Notes: a model not told the origin generated them from the letters alone. Positions 10,191 through 19,282 are shown, numbered from the stretch's first letter. The stretch: DNA of 64,000 nucleotides from Mycobacterium paraterrae (GCF_022430545.2 NZ_CP092488.2:3596001-3660000); one strand, 5' to 3'. A program made the numbers and translations.

Positions 10191-10760
10191 ATGGCGATGA
10201 ACCTGTTGCATCAGCGGCGTTGTAGTTCGGAGGGGTGGGCCGACGCGGTTCGTGATGACCTGTTGCCGTGGGCGCTCGCTGGCATCGAGTTGGGTGAGGC
10301 GACGCTCGAGATCGGGCCGGGTTACGGCGCAACTCTGCGCGCGCTGCTCGACCGGGCGGGCTCGGTTACCGCCGTAGAAGTGGATCAGCCGATGGCCGAG
10401 CGGCTGATGCGACTGTATGGGGATCGTGCGCGGGTGTTGCACGGTGACGGCGGCGATACCGGCTTGCCCGATCGGGCTTTCGACTCGGTGGTGTGTTTCA
10501 CGATGCTGCACCACGTTCCGACGGTTCACTTGCAGGATCGGCTCTTCGCCGAAGCGTTTCGCGTGCTGCGGCCCGGCGGAGTGTTCGCCGGCAGTGATCG
10601 TGTGGGTTCGTTGGTGTTTAGGCTCATCCACATCGGTGATACCTACAACCCCGTACGACCTGACGACTTGCAAGCGCGGTTGACCCGCGCCGGGTTCAGC
10701 GATGTTCGGGTGGACGTTGCTGGTGTTCGACTGCGATGGCGGGCAATTAAACCCAACTAG
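10191..10760 (+). CDS. Class I SAM-dependent methyltransferase
   Basis: A 189-residue single-domain methyltransferase. Motif I is LEIGPGYGA (near residue 40), the acidic post-I residue is in VTAVEVD, motif II is DSVVCFTMLHHV, and motif III is FRVLRPGGVFAGSD. The substrate is unknown. ATG 10191 follows GGAAGG by about 10 nt; a second ATG six bases on is less well spaced. It is divergent from the glycine-repeat peptide gene with about 280 bp between, and its end overlaps the AraC gene tail by 4 bp. Confidence 0.88.
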   Translation: MAMNLLHQRRCSSEGWADAVRDDLLPWALAGIELGEATLEIGPGYGATLRALLDRAGSVTAVEVDQPMAERLMRLYGDRARVLHGDGGDTGLPDRAFDSVVCFTMLHHVPTVHLQDRLFAEAFRVLRPGGVFAGSDRVGSLVFRLIHIGDTYNPVRPDDLQARLTRAGFSDVRVDVAGVRLRWRAIKPN

Positions 10761-11527
10761 CCTGCAGCGGAGTCGAATTGATGAGTCTCCGATCGGACTG
10801 CGGCGCCGGGGGTGTAGCCGAAGCTTCGGCGAAACACTTCGATGAACGCGCTCGCCGACGACCAACCGCACTGGTGGGCCACCGTGGTGACCGGTGTCCG
10901 CTCGGCCAGCAGAACGAGAGCCCGGTGCAGCCGCAGCTGAGTCCGCCATTGCGGGAAGGTCATGCCGAGGTCCTGGCGGAACAGACGCGACAGGGTGCGT
11001 TCACTCGCCCCGACGATGCGGCCGAGTTCGGCGAGCGTACGGCCGTCGCCAGGATCGGTATGCAGCATGTCGCAGACCGCGACGAGCAGCGGCGCGGTCG
11101 GAGTCGGCACGTGCAGGGGTTGCTGTGGAGAGCTCCGCAACTGGTCGAGGAGCACGGCGCGTAGCCGTGCTCTCTCGGGGGTCGCGTCCGCACTTCCGGT
11201 GTAGGCGACGATCAACTCGCGCAGCAGGGGCTCGACGACCAGTACGGTCGGCGAGTCGAGACGCAGCGGGTTGTCCTCGGCGCCCAATCCGACCGTGTGC
11301 AGTTTCACGTCTCCGTAGGCACGGTGAGCGTGAAACGTGCCGGCGGGGATCCAGATCGCTTTGGTCGCCGGAGCGACCCAGGATCCCCGATCCGTTGTCA
11401 CCGCCAGCACTCCGCGGCCGGCGTAGACGATTTGGTGGTCGTCATGCCGGTGCGCGGGAATTTCGTCGCCCGAGGCCAGGCGCAGGGTGCGGGTGGGAGC
11501 GGTCGGCTGGTGGCGGACTTTGAGCAT
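10757..11527 (-). CDS. AraC family regulator with N-terminal cupin domain
   Basis: A 256-residue transcription factor. The N-terminal cupin carries HRHDDHQIVYAGRGVL and WIPAGTFHAHRAYG. The C-terminal AraC DNA-binding domain has two HTH motifs, LAELGRIVGASERTLSRLF and VTTVAHQCGWSSASAFIEVFRRSFGYTPG. The arrangement resembles the NimR type, which controls an adjacent gene and senses a small molecule through the cupin. No divergent target lies next to it, and it is convergent with the methyltransferase, so its target is uncertain. Confidence 0.9.
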   Translation of the reverse strand: MLKVRHQPTAPTRTLRLASGDEIPAHRHDDHQIVYAGRGVLAVTTDRGSWVAPATKAIWIPAGTFHAHRAYGDVKLHTVGLGAEDNPLRLDSPTVLVVEPLLRELIVAYTGSADATPERARLRAVLLDQLRSSPQQPLHVPTPTAPLLVAVCDMLHTDPGDGRTLAELGRIVGASERTLSRLFRQDLGMTFPQWRTQLRLHRALVLLAERTPVTTVAHQCGWSSASAFIEVFRRSFGYTPGAAVRSETHQFDSAAG

Positions 11528-11573
11528 CGTCGGCCAGCTTATCTAGATCCCGACACCAGAGCTGGCGGCCTCG

Positions 11574-12461
11574 TCAGGTGACCGACGCGGCGTAGATCTC
11601 GTCGATGTTCGCTTTCAGTTTCTCGTCGAATTCGGTCTCGGTTTGGTCGACGGTCAGGCCCTCGGTCAGCGCCCGGGAGAAGCTGGCAATCAACAGGTGG
11701 TTGCGGGACAAGATGTCGGCGCTCTGGTCGAGGCTGTAGCCACCGGAGAGCGCGACGACGCGCAGGACCTTGGGATGTTCGATAAGCGGGGTGTAGAGGC
11801 CGTCCTCATCCGGAAGCGTCAGTTTGAGCATCACTTGGCGGTCGTCCGGCAGCTCGTCCAGCTTCGCCAGTATTGCCTCCATCAGCAGCCGGTCCGCGGT
11901 GGGCTTGTCGGGGCATTTGATGCTGACCTCGGGTTCGATGATCGGCATCAAGTCGTGTCGGCCGATTGCCGCGGCGACGTCGAACTGCTGGTCGACGATC
12001 GCTGTGATGCCGCCGCCATTCGCCTCCTGGATGAATGAGCGCATCTTGGTCCCGAAGACCCCTTTGGCGACCGCGCGTTCCAACAGCCCTTCCAGTTGCG
12101 TCAGCGGCTTCATGAGCTGAACGCCGTACTGCACGTCGGCGAGCCCCTGGTCGACTTTCACGAACGGAACGATGTGCTTTTGCTTCCACAGGTAATCGAC
12201 GGTGCTTTCACCCGCGACAGTCCGATCCATCGTCTGCTCGAAGAGAATGGTCGCCAGAATCTTCTCGCCGGTGAAGCTGGGGCTCTCGATCAGCCGTGCG
12301 CGCGCCTGGTGCATCAGATCGAACATCTGCGCTTCGTTGCCATACGCGTCTTCGGGAATTCCGTAGAGAGCCAGCGCTTTGGGGGTGCTTCCGCCGCTCT
12401 GATCCAGGGCAGCGATGAATCCGCGGCCAGAACCCATCTCCTTGAGCTGCTCTTCGTTCAC
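11574..12461 (-). CDS. Fructose-bisphosphate aldolase class I
   Basis: A 295-residue class I (Schiff-base) aldolase that cleaves fructose-1,6-bisphosphate to dihydroxyacetone phosphate and glyceraldehyde-3-phosphate. Seen are FIAALDQSGGSTPKAL at the N-terminus, VPFVKVDQGLA, MPIIEPEVSIKCP and VMLKLTLPDEDGLY, whose Lys is the likely Schiff-base residue, then VALSGGYS. Length fits the bacterial class I family. It is monocistronic; mycobacteria also have a class II enzyme, so this is the alternative isozyme. Confidence 0.93.
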   Translation of the reverse strand: MNEEQLKEMGSGRGFIAALDQSGGSTPKALALYGIPEDAYGNEAQMFDLMHQARARLIESPSFTGEKILATILFEQTMDRTVAGESTVDYLWKQKHIVPFVKVDQGLADVQYGVQLMKPLTQLEGLLERAVAKGVFGTKMRSFIQEANGGGITAIVDQQFDVAAAIGRHDLMPIIEPEVSIKCPDKPTADRLLMEAILAKLDELPDDRQVMLKLTLPDEDGLYTPLIEHPKVLRVVALSGGYSLDQSADILSRNHLLIASFSRALTEGLTVDQTETEFDEKLKANIDEIYAASVT

Positions 12462-12600
12462 GTCACTACCTCCGCCGTCCCGTCGTCGCCCGTCCGCGTT
12501 CTAGCATCGCGCACCGTCGATCCTGCGGCTACCACTTCACCTATCCCGGCAAACCACTTCTTCGGGGGTCGCTACGGTTGGCAGCAACGGGAGGGAACCA

Positions 12601-13755
12601 ATGGCGCTTCATGATCTCGATTCGACCGAACGTCTGCTGCAGGAACTGCTGTGGACATACGGGCCGGGCGGGCAAGAGGACGCGGTCCGGGCGGTGGTCG
12701 CACGTGAGCTGCAACCGCTCGTGGACGACATGTGGATAGACGAGGCCGGCAACCTCATCGGCTATGTTGCGGCGCACCCCTCGGAGTCGCCCGACCACCG
12801 GCAGCGCACCAGCTCCATTGCCGGCGGATCGGCAACGCGGATCATGGCGCACCTCGACGAACTCGCCATGATGGTCAAGCGGATCGAGACCGACGGCACG
12901 CTGCACATGACGCAGCTCGGCACGATGTACCCGGGCAATTTCGGACTCGGACCGGTCACAATCCTCGGCGACGCTCAGACCCTGACCGGCGTGCTTACTC
13001 TCGGCTCCGAGCACACCACCAAGGAAAGTTCCAGAATTTGGGAGACCAAGCCCGACAGGGGAGATCGCGCGCTGGATTGGCATCACGTCTACGTCTTCAC
13101 CGGGCGCAGCCCCGACGACCTTGCGGCTGCCGGAGTGCACCCCGGAACGCGGGTCTGCGTCGACCGCAGCAAGCGCGACCTGGTTCACTTCGGCGACTAC
13201 ATCGGCTGCTATTTCCTCGATGACCGTGCCGCGGTGACGGCGTTGCTGGGCAGCGCACGACTGCTTCACGATCGGGGCAATCGGCCGCCCGAGGATGTGT
13301 ACCTGGTCTTCACCACCAACGAGGAGATCGGGGGAGTCGGAGGGACCTACGCGAGCGCCACGTTGCCGGGCACGCTCACCGTGGCGCTGGAGGTGGGGCC
13401 CACCGAACGGGAGTACGGGACCACCGTCGCCGGCGGACCGATCGTCGGCTACGGCGACCAGCTGTGTGTCTACGACAAAGACGTCGCCGACCGCTTGATG
13501 ACCATTGCCCGCGAGCGTGGACTGTCACCCCAAGCCGCCACGTTGGGCGCCTTCGAATCCGATGCCTCGCACTCCAAGGCCAGCGGCGTAACTCCACGTG
13601 CGGGACTGCTTTGCCTGCCCACCCTGAGCACACACGGCTTCGAAGTCATTCGTCGTGCCGCGATCGACGAGATGGCCGAAATTGTGGCCGACTTCCTCAC
13701 TCAGGAAAGCGACGCGAGCAGCGCGTCGAGCCCGTACTCGAATACCGCGTCGTAA
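12601..13755 (+). CDS. M42 family metallopeptidase (aminopeptidase-like)
   Basis: A 384-residue cytosolic dinuclear-metal peptidase of the M42 (glutamyl/tetrahedral aminopeptidase) family. Landmarks are GPGGQEDAVR, the metal-ligand region AHLDELAMMVKRI, FLDDRAAVTALL, the catalytic-base region FTTNEEIGGVGG, and a late SDASHSKASG stretch. The start ATG follows GGGAGG with about 5 nt spacing. Its 3' end overlaps the TetR gene on the opposite strand by 55 bp. Physiological substrate is unknown. Confidence 0.88.
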   Translation: MALHDLDSTERLLQELLWTYGPGGQEDAVRAVVARELQPLVDDMWIDEAGNLIGYVAAHPSESPDHRQRTSSIAGGSATRIMAHLDELAMMVKRIETDGTLHMTQLGTMYPGNFGLGPVTILGDAQTLTGVLTLGSEHTTKESSRIWETKPDRGDRALDWHHVYVFTGRSPDDLAAAGVHPGTRVCVDRSKRDLVHFGDYIGCYFLDDRAAVTALLGSARLLHDRGNRPPEDVYLVFTTNEEIGGVGGTYASATLPGTLTVALEVGPTEREYGTTVAGGPIVGYGDQLCVYDKDVADRLMTIARERGLSPQAATLGAFESDASHSKASGVTPRAGLLCLPTLSTHGFEVIRRAAIDEMAEIVADFLTQESDASSASSPYSNTAS

Positions 13756-14312
13756 TCAGTGGGGGACTGAAGTGCTTGCACCAGGGCATGATCCGGCCAA
13801 TCGTCGGTCCACAGCGACGGATCTTCTTCCTCGTGTTTTGCTCCGCGAACCGCCGAAAACTGCATCACTGCAGACGATATGACGTGAACCTGCACCGCCC
13901 GCAACACCAACGCGGCGTCGGTCCCAGTCACCCCCAGCTCGGCCAGCAGCGCGGCCAGCGTCTGCTGGATGGGTAAGAACAGCGTCGGCGTCCGGTCGCG
14001 TTCATGGGCGATGGCTAGCAGGTGTTGCCGGTCGATCAACGCCTTTCGTTGCGAACGGGCAAGGGAGGCAATCCGTTCCAGCGGGTCGTCGCCGTCGACG
14101 GGTAGGTGCGCCATCTCGCTGAGCAGCCGGTCGACCAGGTTGTCGAAGAGCTTGTCGCGGCCGCCGACGTGCCAGTAGATCGACGTGACGGCCACACCGA
14201 GTTCCTCGGCAAGGCCCCGCATGCTGAAGGCTTCGACTCCTTCGCGTTCGATGATGCTGGCGGCGGTGTCCAGGATCGTCGCGGCGTCAAGCGCTTCCGG
14301 CACCGGTATCAC
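13701..14312 (-). CDS. TetR family transcriptional regulator
   Basis: A 203-residue regulator with the HTH segment ILDTAASIIEREGVEAFSMRGLAEELGVAVTSIYWHVGGRDKLFDNLV. Its start lies 26 bp inside the 3' end of the upstream Rieske oxygenase gene, so it is translationally linked to it. It is the natural candidate to bind the dyad at 15632-15648 that precedes the oxygenase. The ligand is probably the oxygenase substrate or product; that is inference. Confidence 0.88.
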   Translation of the reverse strand: MIPVPEALDAATILDTAASIIEREGVEAFSMRGLAEELGVAVTSIYWHVGGRDKLFDNLVDRLLSEMAHLPVDGDDPLERIASLARSQRKALIDRQHLLAIAHERDRTPTLFLPIQQTLAALLAELGVTGTDAALVLRAVQVHVISSAVMQFSAVRGAKHEEEDPSLWTDDWPDHALVQALQSPTDYDAVFEYGLDALLASLS

Positions 14313-15612
14313 CTCCGCGTATCCGCTCGTGTTCGGGCAGGTCCAGGTAGCGGTCGAGGTTGCGGTGCAAATTGATCACGCGCCGCTCCTCCGCCGACAG
14401 CGTCAAATGCGTAAGGCCCGGCTGATGCAGACCGCGCTGTAACCCGGCAAGCACCGAAATATCCTGTGTTAGAACCAGACCCGGCTCGGCCTGGTCCGCG
14501 GCCAGTCGAATGTCGGCGGGTGTGCCGCGTGGTGCTCCGGCGGGCATGCGCATCCACAGCATCATCACCAGCTCGCCGTGGTCGGGGTCGGCGCCCGGCC
14601 GAGAGCACATCACGGTCAGGTGGTCGGCGTTGGCCAGCACGGTCAGATTGGGAAAGACGTTGTACTGGTGCAGTCGCATCAACTGGTCGGTGCTGGCCCA
14701 GCTCACATCGACGCCGCGCCCTGCCGCGAACGCTCGTATGTGGTGCGCGATCTCGTCCATGACGGGTCGGCCACCCGGAAACGGGGTGTTCTCGGCGACG
14801 CCCATCAGTGCACCCTGGGTGCAGACGTAGGCGTCCCACACCTCGGCGTCGGTCAATGACTGTTTGAGACGTGGACTCGGCACACCATATAGCTGTTCGG
14901 ACTTGCCCGTATGGCCCCAAATCACTTGTGGTGCGTGGACGTCGTCCATGCATCTGTGCAACTCGGGATGCAGCGTCTGAATGTGGTAGGTCTCGCTGAA
15001 CCCGTCGGCGATTGTCTTCCAGTTCGCGTCGACGTCGACGGTCATCGTTGCGTAGCAACGAAAGTCGCCGAGACCGAGCCAGGCGATGTCGCTTGGTACT
15101 GCTTCGAGATAGTCGGCCAGCGACGGTGCCGACAGGTCGAGGTTGACGAAAACGAGACGCTCCCAGGTGTCGACGCGGACCGTGAACAGCGGAAGGTCGG
15201 CCAGCGGCAGCGCCCCGAAGCCTTTGCGGTTGGGGACCCGGGTCAGCTTTCCGGCCAGGTCCCACGTCCAGCCGTGGTAGCCGCAGCGCAGTTCGCGTAA
15301 GCCGGTACCGGATCCGGCGCACAACGAATTACCGCGGTGGCGGCAGACATTTTGGAAGGCACGCAGGGTGCCGTCGTCGTCGCGGACGATGAGCACCGAG
15401 TAAGGCCCGCAACGGTATTCGAAGTAGTCACCCGGCTCGGCGACGTGGTCCACGGTGCATGCCACCTGCCAGACCCTCGGCCACATCCGCTCGGTCTCCA
15501 GTTGCGCGAACGCCGTGGAGTAATAGCGCTCGGCCGGCACCCGGGTGGGCCGCCGAGGCGGCGTACCGGTCGCATCCTCGCGCCGGACGCCGGGCGTCGC
15601 GTGCGTCGTCAT
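14287..15612 (-). CDS. Rieske non-heme iron oxygenase, alpha subunit
   Basis: A 441-residue aromatic-ring-hydroxylating-type oxygenase. The Rieske [2Fe-2S] centre is CRHRGNSLC...CGYHGWTW (residues about 88-112). The mononuclear iron site is DGFSETYHIQTLHPELH (near 205). An N-terminal AERYYSTAFAQLETERMWPRVWQVA is typical of the family. It needs a separate reductase not found next to it. GGGAGTAG precedes the ATG. It lies upstream of its TetR and divergent from an amidohydrolase, with the dyad 15632-15648 between them. The substrate cannot be read from sequence. Confidence 0.92.
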   Translation of the reverse strand: MTTHATPGVRREDATGTPPRRPTRVPAERYYSTAFAQLETERMWPRVWQVACTVDHVAEPGDYFEYRCGPYSVLIVRDDDGTLRAFQNVCRHRGNSLCAGSGTGLRELRCGYHGWTWDLAGKLTRVPNRKGFGALPLADLPLFTVRVDTWERLVFVNLDLSAPSLADYLEAVPSDIAWLGLGDFRCYATMTVDVDANWKTIADGFSETYHIQTLHPELHRCMDDVHAPQVIWGHTGKSEQLYGVPSPRLKQSLTDAEVWDAYVCTQGALMGVAENTPFPGGRPVMDEIAHHIRAFAAGRGVDVSWASTDQLMRLHQYNVFPNLTVLANADHLTVMCSRPGADPDHGELVMMLWMRMPAGAPRGTPADIRLAADQAEPGLVLTQDISVLAGLQRGLHQPGLTHLTLSAEERRVINLHRNLDRYLDLPEHERIRGGDTGAGSA

Positions 15613-15631
15613 CCAACTACTCCCGACATCT

Positions 15632-15648
15632 CTGTAACGGTGTTACAG
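15632..15648. promoter_or_regulatory. Dyad operator between Rieske oxygenase and amidohydrolase
   Basis: A perfect inverted repeat CTGTAAC-GGT-GTTACAG lies midway between the two divergent starts at 15612 and 15701. Its size suits a TetR-type dimer. The TetR encoded directly downstream of the oxygenase is the likely ligand-responsive binder. Confidence 0.65.
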
Positions 15649-15700
15649 TCCGTTTCGGTAGTCACTGTAGCCTGCGGGCAGCGCGGCCTAGGGAGCAATT

Positions 15701-17461
15701 GTGTTCGATCTCAAAATCACCGGCGGCACCGTCGTCGACGGCACCGGCGCGGACCGATTCCACGCCGACATCGCGGTCAAAGACGGCACGATCGTCGAAG
15801 TTCGCCGCCGCGGACCGGACAGTGCGCCGTTGGAGGGTGATGCCGCCGAAACCATCGACGCGACCGGGAAGATCGTCGCGCCCGGGTTCGTCGACATCCA
15901 CACCCACTACGACGGACAGGTCAGTTGGGACGCGCTACTGGAACCGTCCAGCGGTCATGGCGTCACCACTGTCGTCACCGGAAACTGCGGTGTCGGATTC
16001 GCGCCGGTGCGGCCCGGTCAAGAGGATTGGCTGATCGGCCTGATGGAGGGCGTGGAGGACATTCCCGGCACCGCGCTCACCGAAGGCATCTCGTGGGGTT
16101 GGGAAAGCTACCCCGACTACCTAGACGTCATCGAGCGCCAGGAGTTCGCCGTCGACGTCGGCAGCCAGGTGGCCCACGGTGCGATCCGCGCGTATGCGAT
16201 GGGGGAGCGTGGCGCCCGCAACGAGCCGGCGTCACCCGACGACATCAAGGCGATGGCACGTTTGGTTCAGGAAGCGATCGAGGCTGGCGCACTGGGCTTT
16301 TCGACTTCTCGTACGCTCGGCCACCGCGCCATTGACGGCGAGCCGGTGCCGGGAACGTACGCCGCCGAGGACGAGCTGTTCGGGCTCGGCCGGGCGATGG
16401 CCGCAGGAGGCCAGGCGGTCTTCGAATTGGCCCCGCAAGGCGTAGCCGGCGAGGACATCATCGCGCCCAAAAAGGAGCTGGAGTGGATGCAGCGGTTGGG
16501 CGCTGAGATCGATCGCCCGATCTCGTTCGGCATGATCCAGGTCGACGCCGCCCCGGATCTCTGGCGCGAGCAGCTGGATATTTCGGCCGCGGCGCATGCC
16601 GCGGGCAGCCGCTTGTATCCGCAGATCGCAGCGCGTCCATTCGGCATGCTGTTCGGATTCGACGGCCACCACGCGTTCACCCATCGCCCCACCTTCCGGC
16701 GGCTGAAGGCTGAATGCACCCGTGAGGAGCTCGCGAAGCGATTGGCTGACGGAGGAGTCAAGGCCGCGATCCTCGCCGAAGACGACCTGCCGCCAGATCC
16801 AACTCTGTTGTTCGACAACATGTTCGCGCTCGCGCAGTATGCGATGGGACGCACCTACGCGATGGGCGATCCGCCGGACTACGAGCCCACTGACGAGCGC
16901 ACCGTGGAAAAAATCGCGGCCGAGCGTGGCGAGGACCCGCTCTCGACGCTCTACGACCTGATGCTTGAACACCATGCGACGTCGATGCTGATGCTGCCGT
17001 TCTACAACTACGCCTACGGCAACCACGACGCGATTCGCGAAATGCTGACGCATCCGGCCGGCGTGGTCGGGCTGTCCGACGGCGGCGCACACTGCGGCAT
17101 GATCTGCGATGCTTCGTTCCCGACATTCTTGCTGACGCACTGGGCCCGAGACCGGCGCCGCGGCGAAAAGTTGCCGCTGGAGTACGTTATTCGCAAGCAG
17201 TCCTACGACACGGCCCAACTTTTCGGGTTGTCCGATCGCGGTGTCGTCGAGATCGGAAAGCGCGCGGATCTCAACGTGATCGACATGGATGCGATCACCT
17301 TGCACCGGCCGGTGATGGCCTACGACCTGCCGGCGGGCGGCAAGAGGCTGATCCAAGGAGCATCGGGATACGACGCCACGATCGTCAACGGTGTGGTGAC
17401 TCGTCGCGACGGCGCTGACACCGGCGCGCGGCCGGGACGGCTGGTCCGCGGGGCGCGCTAG
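15701..17461 (+). CDS. N-acyl-D-amino-acid deacylase family amidohydrolase
   Basis: A 586-residue amidohydrolase, distinct from the one at 7.3 kb. It shows ITGGTVVDGTGADRFHADIAVKDG at the N-terminus, VDIHTHYDGQ (metal ligands), VTGNCGVGFAPVRPG, GVVGLSDGGAHCGMICDASFPTFLLTHW near the C-terminus, and ADLNVID. A GTG start follows GGGAG. This subgroup is often annotated as D-aminoacylase or as a broad amidohydrolase; the substrate is undetermined. It is divergent from the Rieske oxygenase and overlaps the tail of the next TetR gene by 4 bp. Confidence 0.9.
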   Translation: MFDLKITGGTVVDGTGADRFHADIAVKDGTIVEVRRRGPDSAPLEGDAAETIDATGKIVAPGFVDIHTHYDGQVSWDALLEPSSGHGVTTVVTGNCGVGFAPVRPGQEDWLIGLMEGVEDIPGTALTEGISWGWESYPDYLDVIERQEFAVDVGSQVAHGAIRAYAMGERGARNEPASPDDIKAMARLVQEAIEAGALGFSTSRTLGHRAIDGEPVPGTYAAEDELFGLGRAMAAGGQAVFELAPQGVAGEDIIAPKKELEWMQRLGAEIDRPISFGMIQVDAAPDLWREQLDISAAAHAAGSRLYPQIAARPFGMLFGFDGHHAFTHRPTFRRLKAECTREELAKRLADGGVKAAILAEDDLPPDPTLLFDNMFALAQYAMGRTYAMGDPPDYEPTDERTVEKIAAERGEDPLSTLYDLMLEHHATSMLMLPFYNYAYGNHDAIREMLTHPAGVVGLSDGGAHCGMICDASFPTFLLTHWARDRRRGEKLPLEYVIRKQSYDTAQLFGLSDRGVVEIGKRADLNVIDMDAITLHRPVMAYDLPAGGKRLIQGASGYDATIVNGVVTRRDGADTGARPGRLVRGAR

Positions 17462-18033
17462 TCGAGCGCGGCGTCGATCAGCACTTCAGCCGCCGCCTTG
17501 GCCCGGGCCCACGGCTCGGCGTCGTCCAACGACGTTGCCAGCGCGCCGGCACCTTCGTAGAGCAGCGCCAGTTGGTTGCCGAGTTGTTGCGGATTCGCAG
17601 CCCCGGCCTGAGTGGCCAAGTCGATGAGCCATTCGGCGAAGGCGATCTTGGATGCCCGCACGATGTCCTGCACGGCGGGCATGGTGCCGGCCGATTCCAC
17701 GGCCGCGTTGTGAAGGGGGCAGCCGCGAAACGTCTTTCCGTCAGAAGTGTGGCCGTCGAAAGCGGCGAGTAGCCGCGCCCGCGGCGTTAGGTCGTCAGCG
17801 GAGTGCATGACGCCTTCGGCGATGCGTTGCTCCATGCCGCGCAAGTATTCCTCCACGACCGCTGTCTTGCTCGGGAAGTGTTGGTAGAGCGTGCGTTTGG
17901 AAACCGACGACTCGGCCGCGAGCTTCTCGACGCCGGTGGCGTTGATGCCGTCGCGGTAGAACAACTCGGTGGCCGTATCCAGGATGCGTTGACGCGCGCC
18001 GCGGCCACCTTTGGGGGGTGCAGCCTTATTCAT
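17458..18033 (-). CDS. TetR family repressor of the adjacent SDR gene
   Basis: A 191-residue TetR/AcrR regulator: RQRILDTATELFYRDGINATGVEKLAAESSVSKRTLYQHFPSKTAVVEEYL at the N-terminus. On its coding strand TATACT lies exactly 6 nt before the ATG, with no Shine-Dalgarno, so the mRNA is probably leaderless. Two copies of one 18-bp dyad (18041 and 18096) lie in the divergent gap, one overlapping this -10 box and one just before the SDR start, which strongly suggests repression of itself and of the SDR gene. Confidence 0.92.
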   Translation of the reverse strand: MNKAAPPKGGRGARQRILDTATELFYRDGINATGVEKLAAESSVSKRTLYQHFPSKTAVVEEYLRGMEQRIAEGVMHSADDLTPRARLLAAFDGHTSDGKTFRGCPLHNAAVESAGTMPAVQDIVRASKIAFAEWLIDLATQAGAANPQQLGNQLALLYEGAGALATSLDDAEPWARAKAAAEVLIDAALD

Positions 18034-18040
18034 AGCAGGA

Positions 18041-18058
18041 GTATACCGAACGGTTTAC
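18041..18058. promoter_or_regulatory. TetR operator copy 1
   Basis: An 18-bp dyad GTATACCGAACGGTTTAC. It shares GTANACC-N4-GGTNTAC with the second copy at 18096 and overlaps the TATACT -10 box of the TetR gene. Confidence 0.75.
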
Positions 18059-18095
18059 ATTCTCCGCCAGTGTGTGTAGGGTGGCCGCATCGGAT

Positions 18096-18113
18096 GTACA
18101 CCAATCGGTTTAC
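18096..18113. promoter_or_regulatory. TetR operator copy 2
   Basis: GTACACCAATCGGTTTAC matches the consensus GTANACC-N4-GGTNTAC of copy 1 (15 of 18 bases shared). It lies directly upstream of the SDR ribosome site AGGAG, so binding would block SDR transcription. Confidence 0.75.
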
Positions 18114-18124
18114 TAGGAGTGAGC

Positions 18125-18976
18125 ATGACACAGCGATCGCCCGTGGTGTTGATTACCGGGGCTTCGTCAGGAATCGGGCAGGCTATCGCCCGCGCCTTCG
18201 CGGCCAAGGGCTTCGAGGTGTTCGGAACGAGCCGCAACCCGCAACGCACCGAGCCGATTCCCGGCGTGGAGCTGATCGCCCTCGACGTCACCGATCAGCA
18301 GTCGGTTGCCGCCGCGGTCGCGACGGTCGTTCAGCGGGCTGGACGAATCGACATAGTGGTCAACAACGCCGGCTTCGGTGTCCTCGGCGCCGCGGAAGAA
18401 AGCTCGATCGAACAGGCGCAGCAACTGTTCGACACGAATTTCTTCGGGTTGGTGCGAGTTACCCGCGAAGTCTTACCGCATCTGCGGGCCCAGCGCAGCG
18501 GTCGGATCGTCAACATCAGTTCGGTGCTGGGCTTTCTGCCGGCGCCGTACAGCGCGCTGTACTCGGCCACCAAGCACGCGGTGGAGGGCTACTCCGAATC
18601 CCTCGATCACGAAACCCGCGAATTCGGCGTTCGCGTGACGGCGGTGGAGCCAGGCTTCACCAACACTTCCTTCGAGGCCGCCGCGGTCGACGCCGATTCG
18701 CCGATCGTCGGCTACGCGCCGATCCGTGAGCACGTCAAGCAGGTGCTCGCCGACGCGATTCCCGCCGGGGACGATCCGGCCGTGGTGGCCGAGGTGGTAG
18801 TGCGAGCGGCGACCAGCGTTTCACCGAAGCTGCGTTATCCCGCCGGCCCGCTGGCCCGTCGGCTCGCATTGCTGAAGAGGATTGCCCCAGCCGCCGTGCT
18901 GGACAACGGGATTCGCAAATCGTTCAAGCTGGGCTCGGCGCCGAGGGCGCATCACGTGCCGCAGAACGTCCGGTAG
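18125..18976 (+). CDS. Short-chain dehydrogenase/reductase
   Basis: A 283-residue classical SDR. The NAD(P)-binding motif is TGASSGIG near the N-terminus, NNAGFG follows, and the catalytic triad is Ser in NISSVLG with YSATK (YxxxK). SRN after strand 2 suggests NADP preference. ATG 18125 is 7 nt after AGGAG; an in-frame GTG at 18119 is too close to the ribosome site. The 60-residue C-terminal extension, after ATSVSPKLRYPAG, is typical of retinol-dehydrogenase-like SDRs. It is under the divergent TetR. Confidence 0.93.
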   Translation: MTQRSPVVLITGASSGIGQAIARAFAAKGFEVFGTSRNPQRTEPIPGVELIALDVTDQQSVAAAVATVVQRAGRIDIVVNNAGFGVLGAAEESSIEQAQQLFDTNFFGLVRVTREVLPHLRAQRSGRIVNISSVLGFLPAPYSALYSATKHAVEGYSESLDHETREFGVRVTAVEPGFTNTSFEAAAVDADSPIVGYAPIREHVKQVLADAIPAGDDPAVVAEVVVRAATSVSPKLRYPAGPLARRLALLKRIAPAAVLDNGIRKSFKLGSAPRAHHVPQNVR

Positions 18977-18995
18977 CGGCCCCGGCGGCGGTACG

Positions 18996-19229
18996 TCAGG
19001 ATGCCTGCGCGTACCGCCGGACGAGGTCGTCTTCACCGAACGCCTTCGCGTAGTCGTGGCCTCGTTCGTCACGGCCGAAAAAGGTCCATCGCCGCGGGCT
19101 TGCCTGCGGAACGCTGATCATTTTGACGGTGTAGCGCACGCTCGTTTCGCGACGCGTGCCGATGACATCGCCGACGCGGATCTGCGACGGATGGATTTCA
19201 GGCGCGTCACACCAGTTTTCTATGGCCAT
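18996..19229 (-). CDS. Conserved-looking hypothetical protein
   Basis: A 77-residue soluble protein, MAIENW start, rich in charged residues (GDVIGTRRETSVRYTVKMISVP, WTFFGRDERGHDYAKAFGEDDLVRRY). Third positions are strongly GC-biased, as in its neighbours, which supports real coding. No domain is recognised; the pattern of short strands hints at a small beta-barrel. It is convergent with the SDR gene, 19 bp away. Confidence 0.6.
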   Translation of the reverse strand: MAIENWCDAPEIHPSQIRVGDVIGTRRETSVRYTVKMISVPQASPRRWTFFGRDERGHDYAKAFGEDDLVRRYAQAS

Positions 19230-19282
19230 TACGTCCCCCCCAGACTGTTGCCAGCCAGCCTACGCTCGTTGTCGTTCGATGC

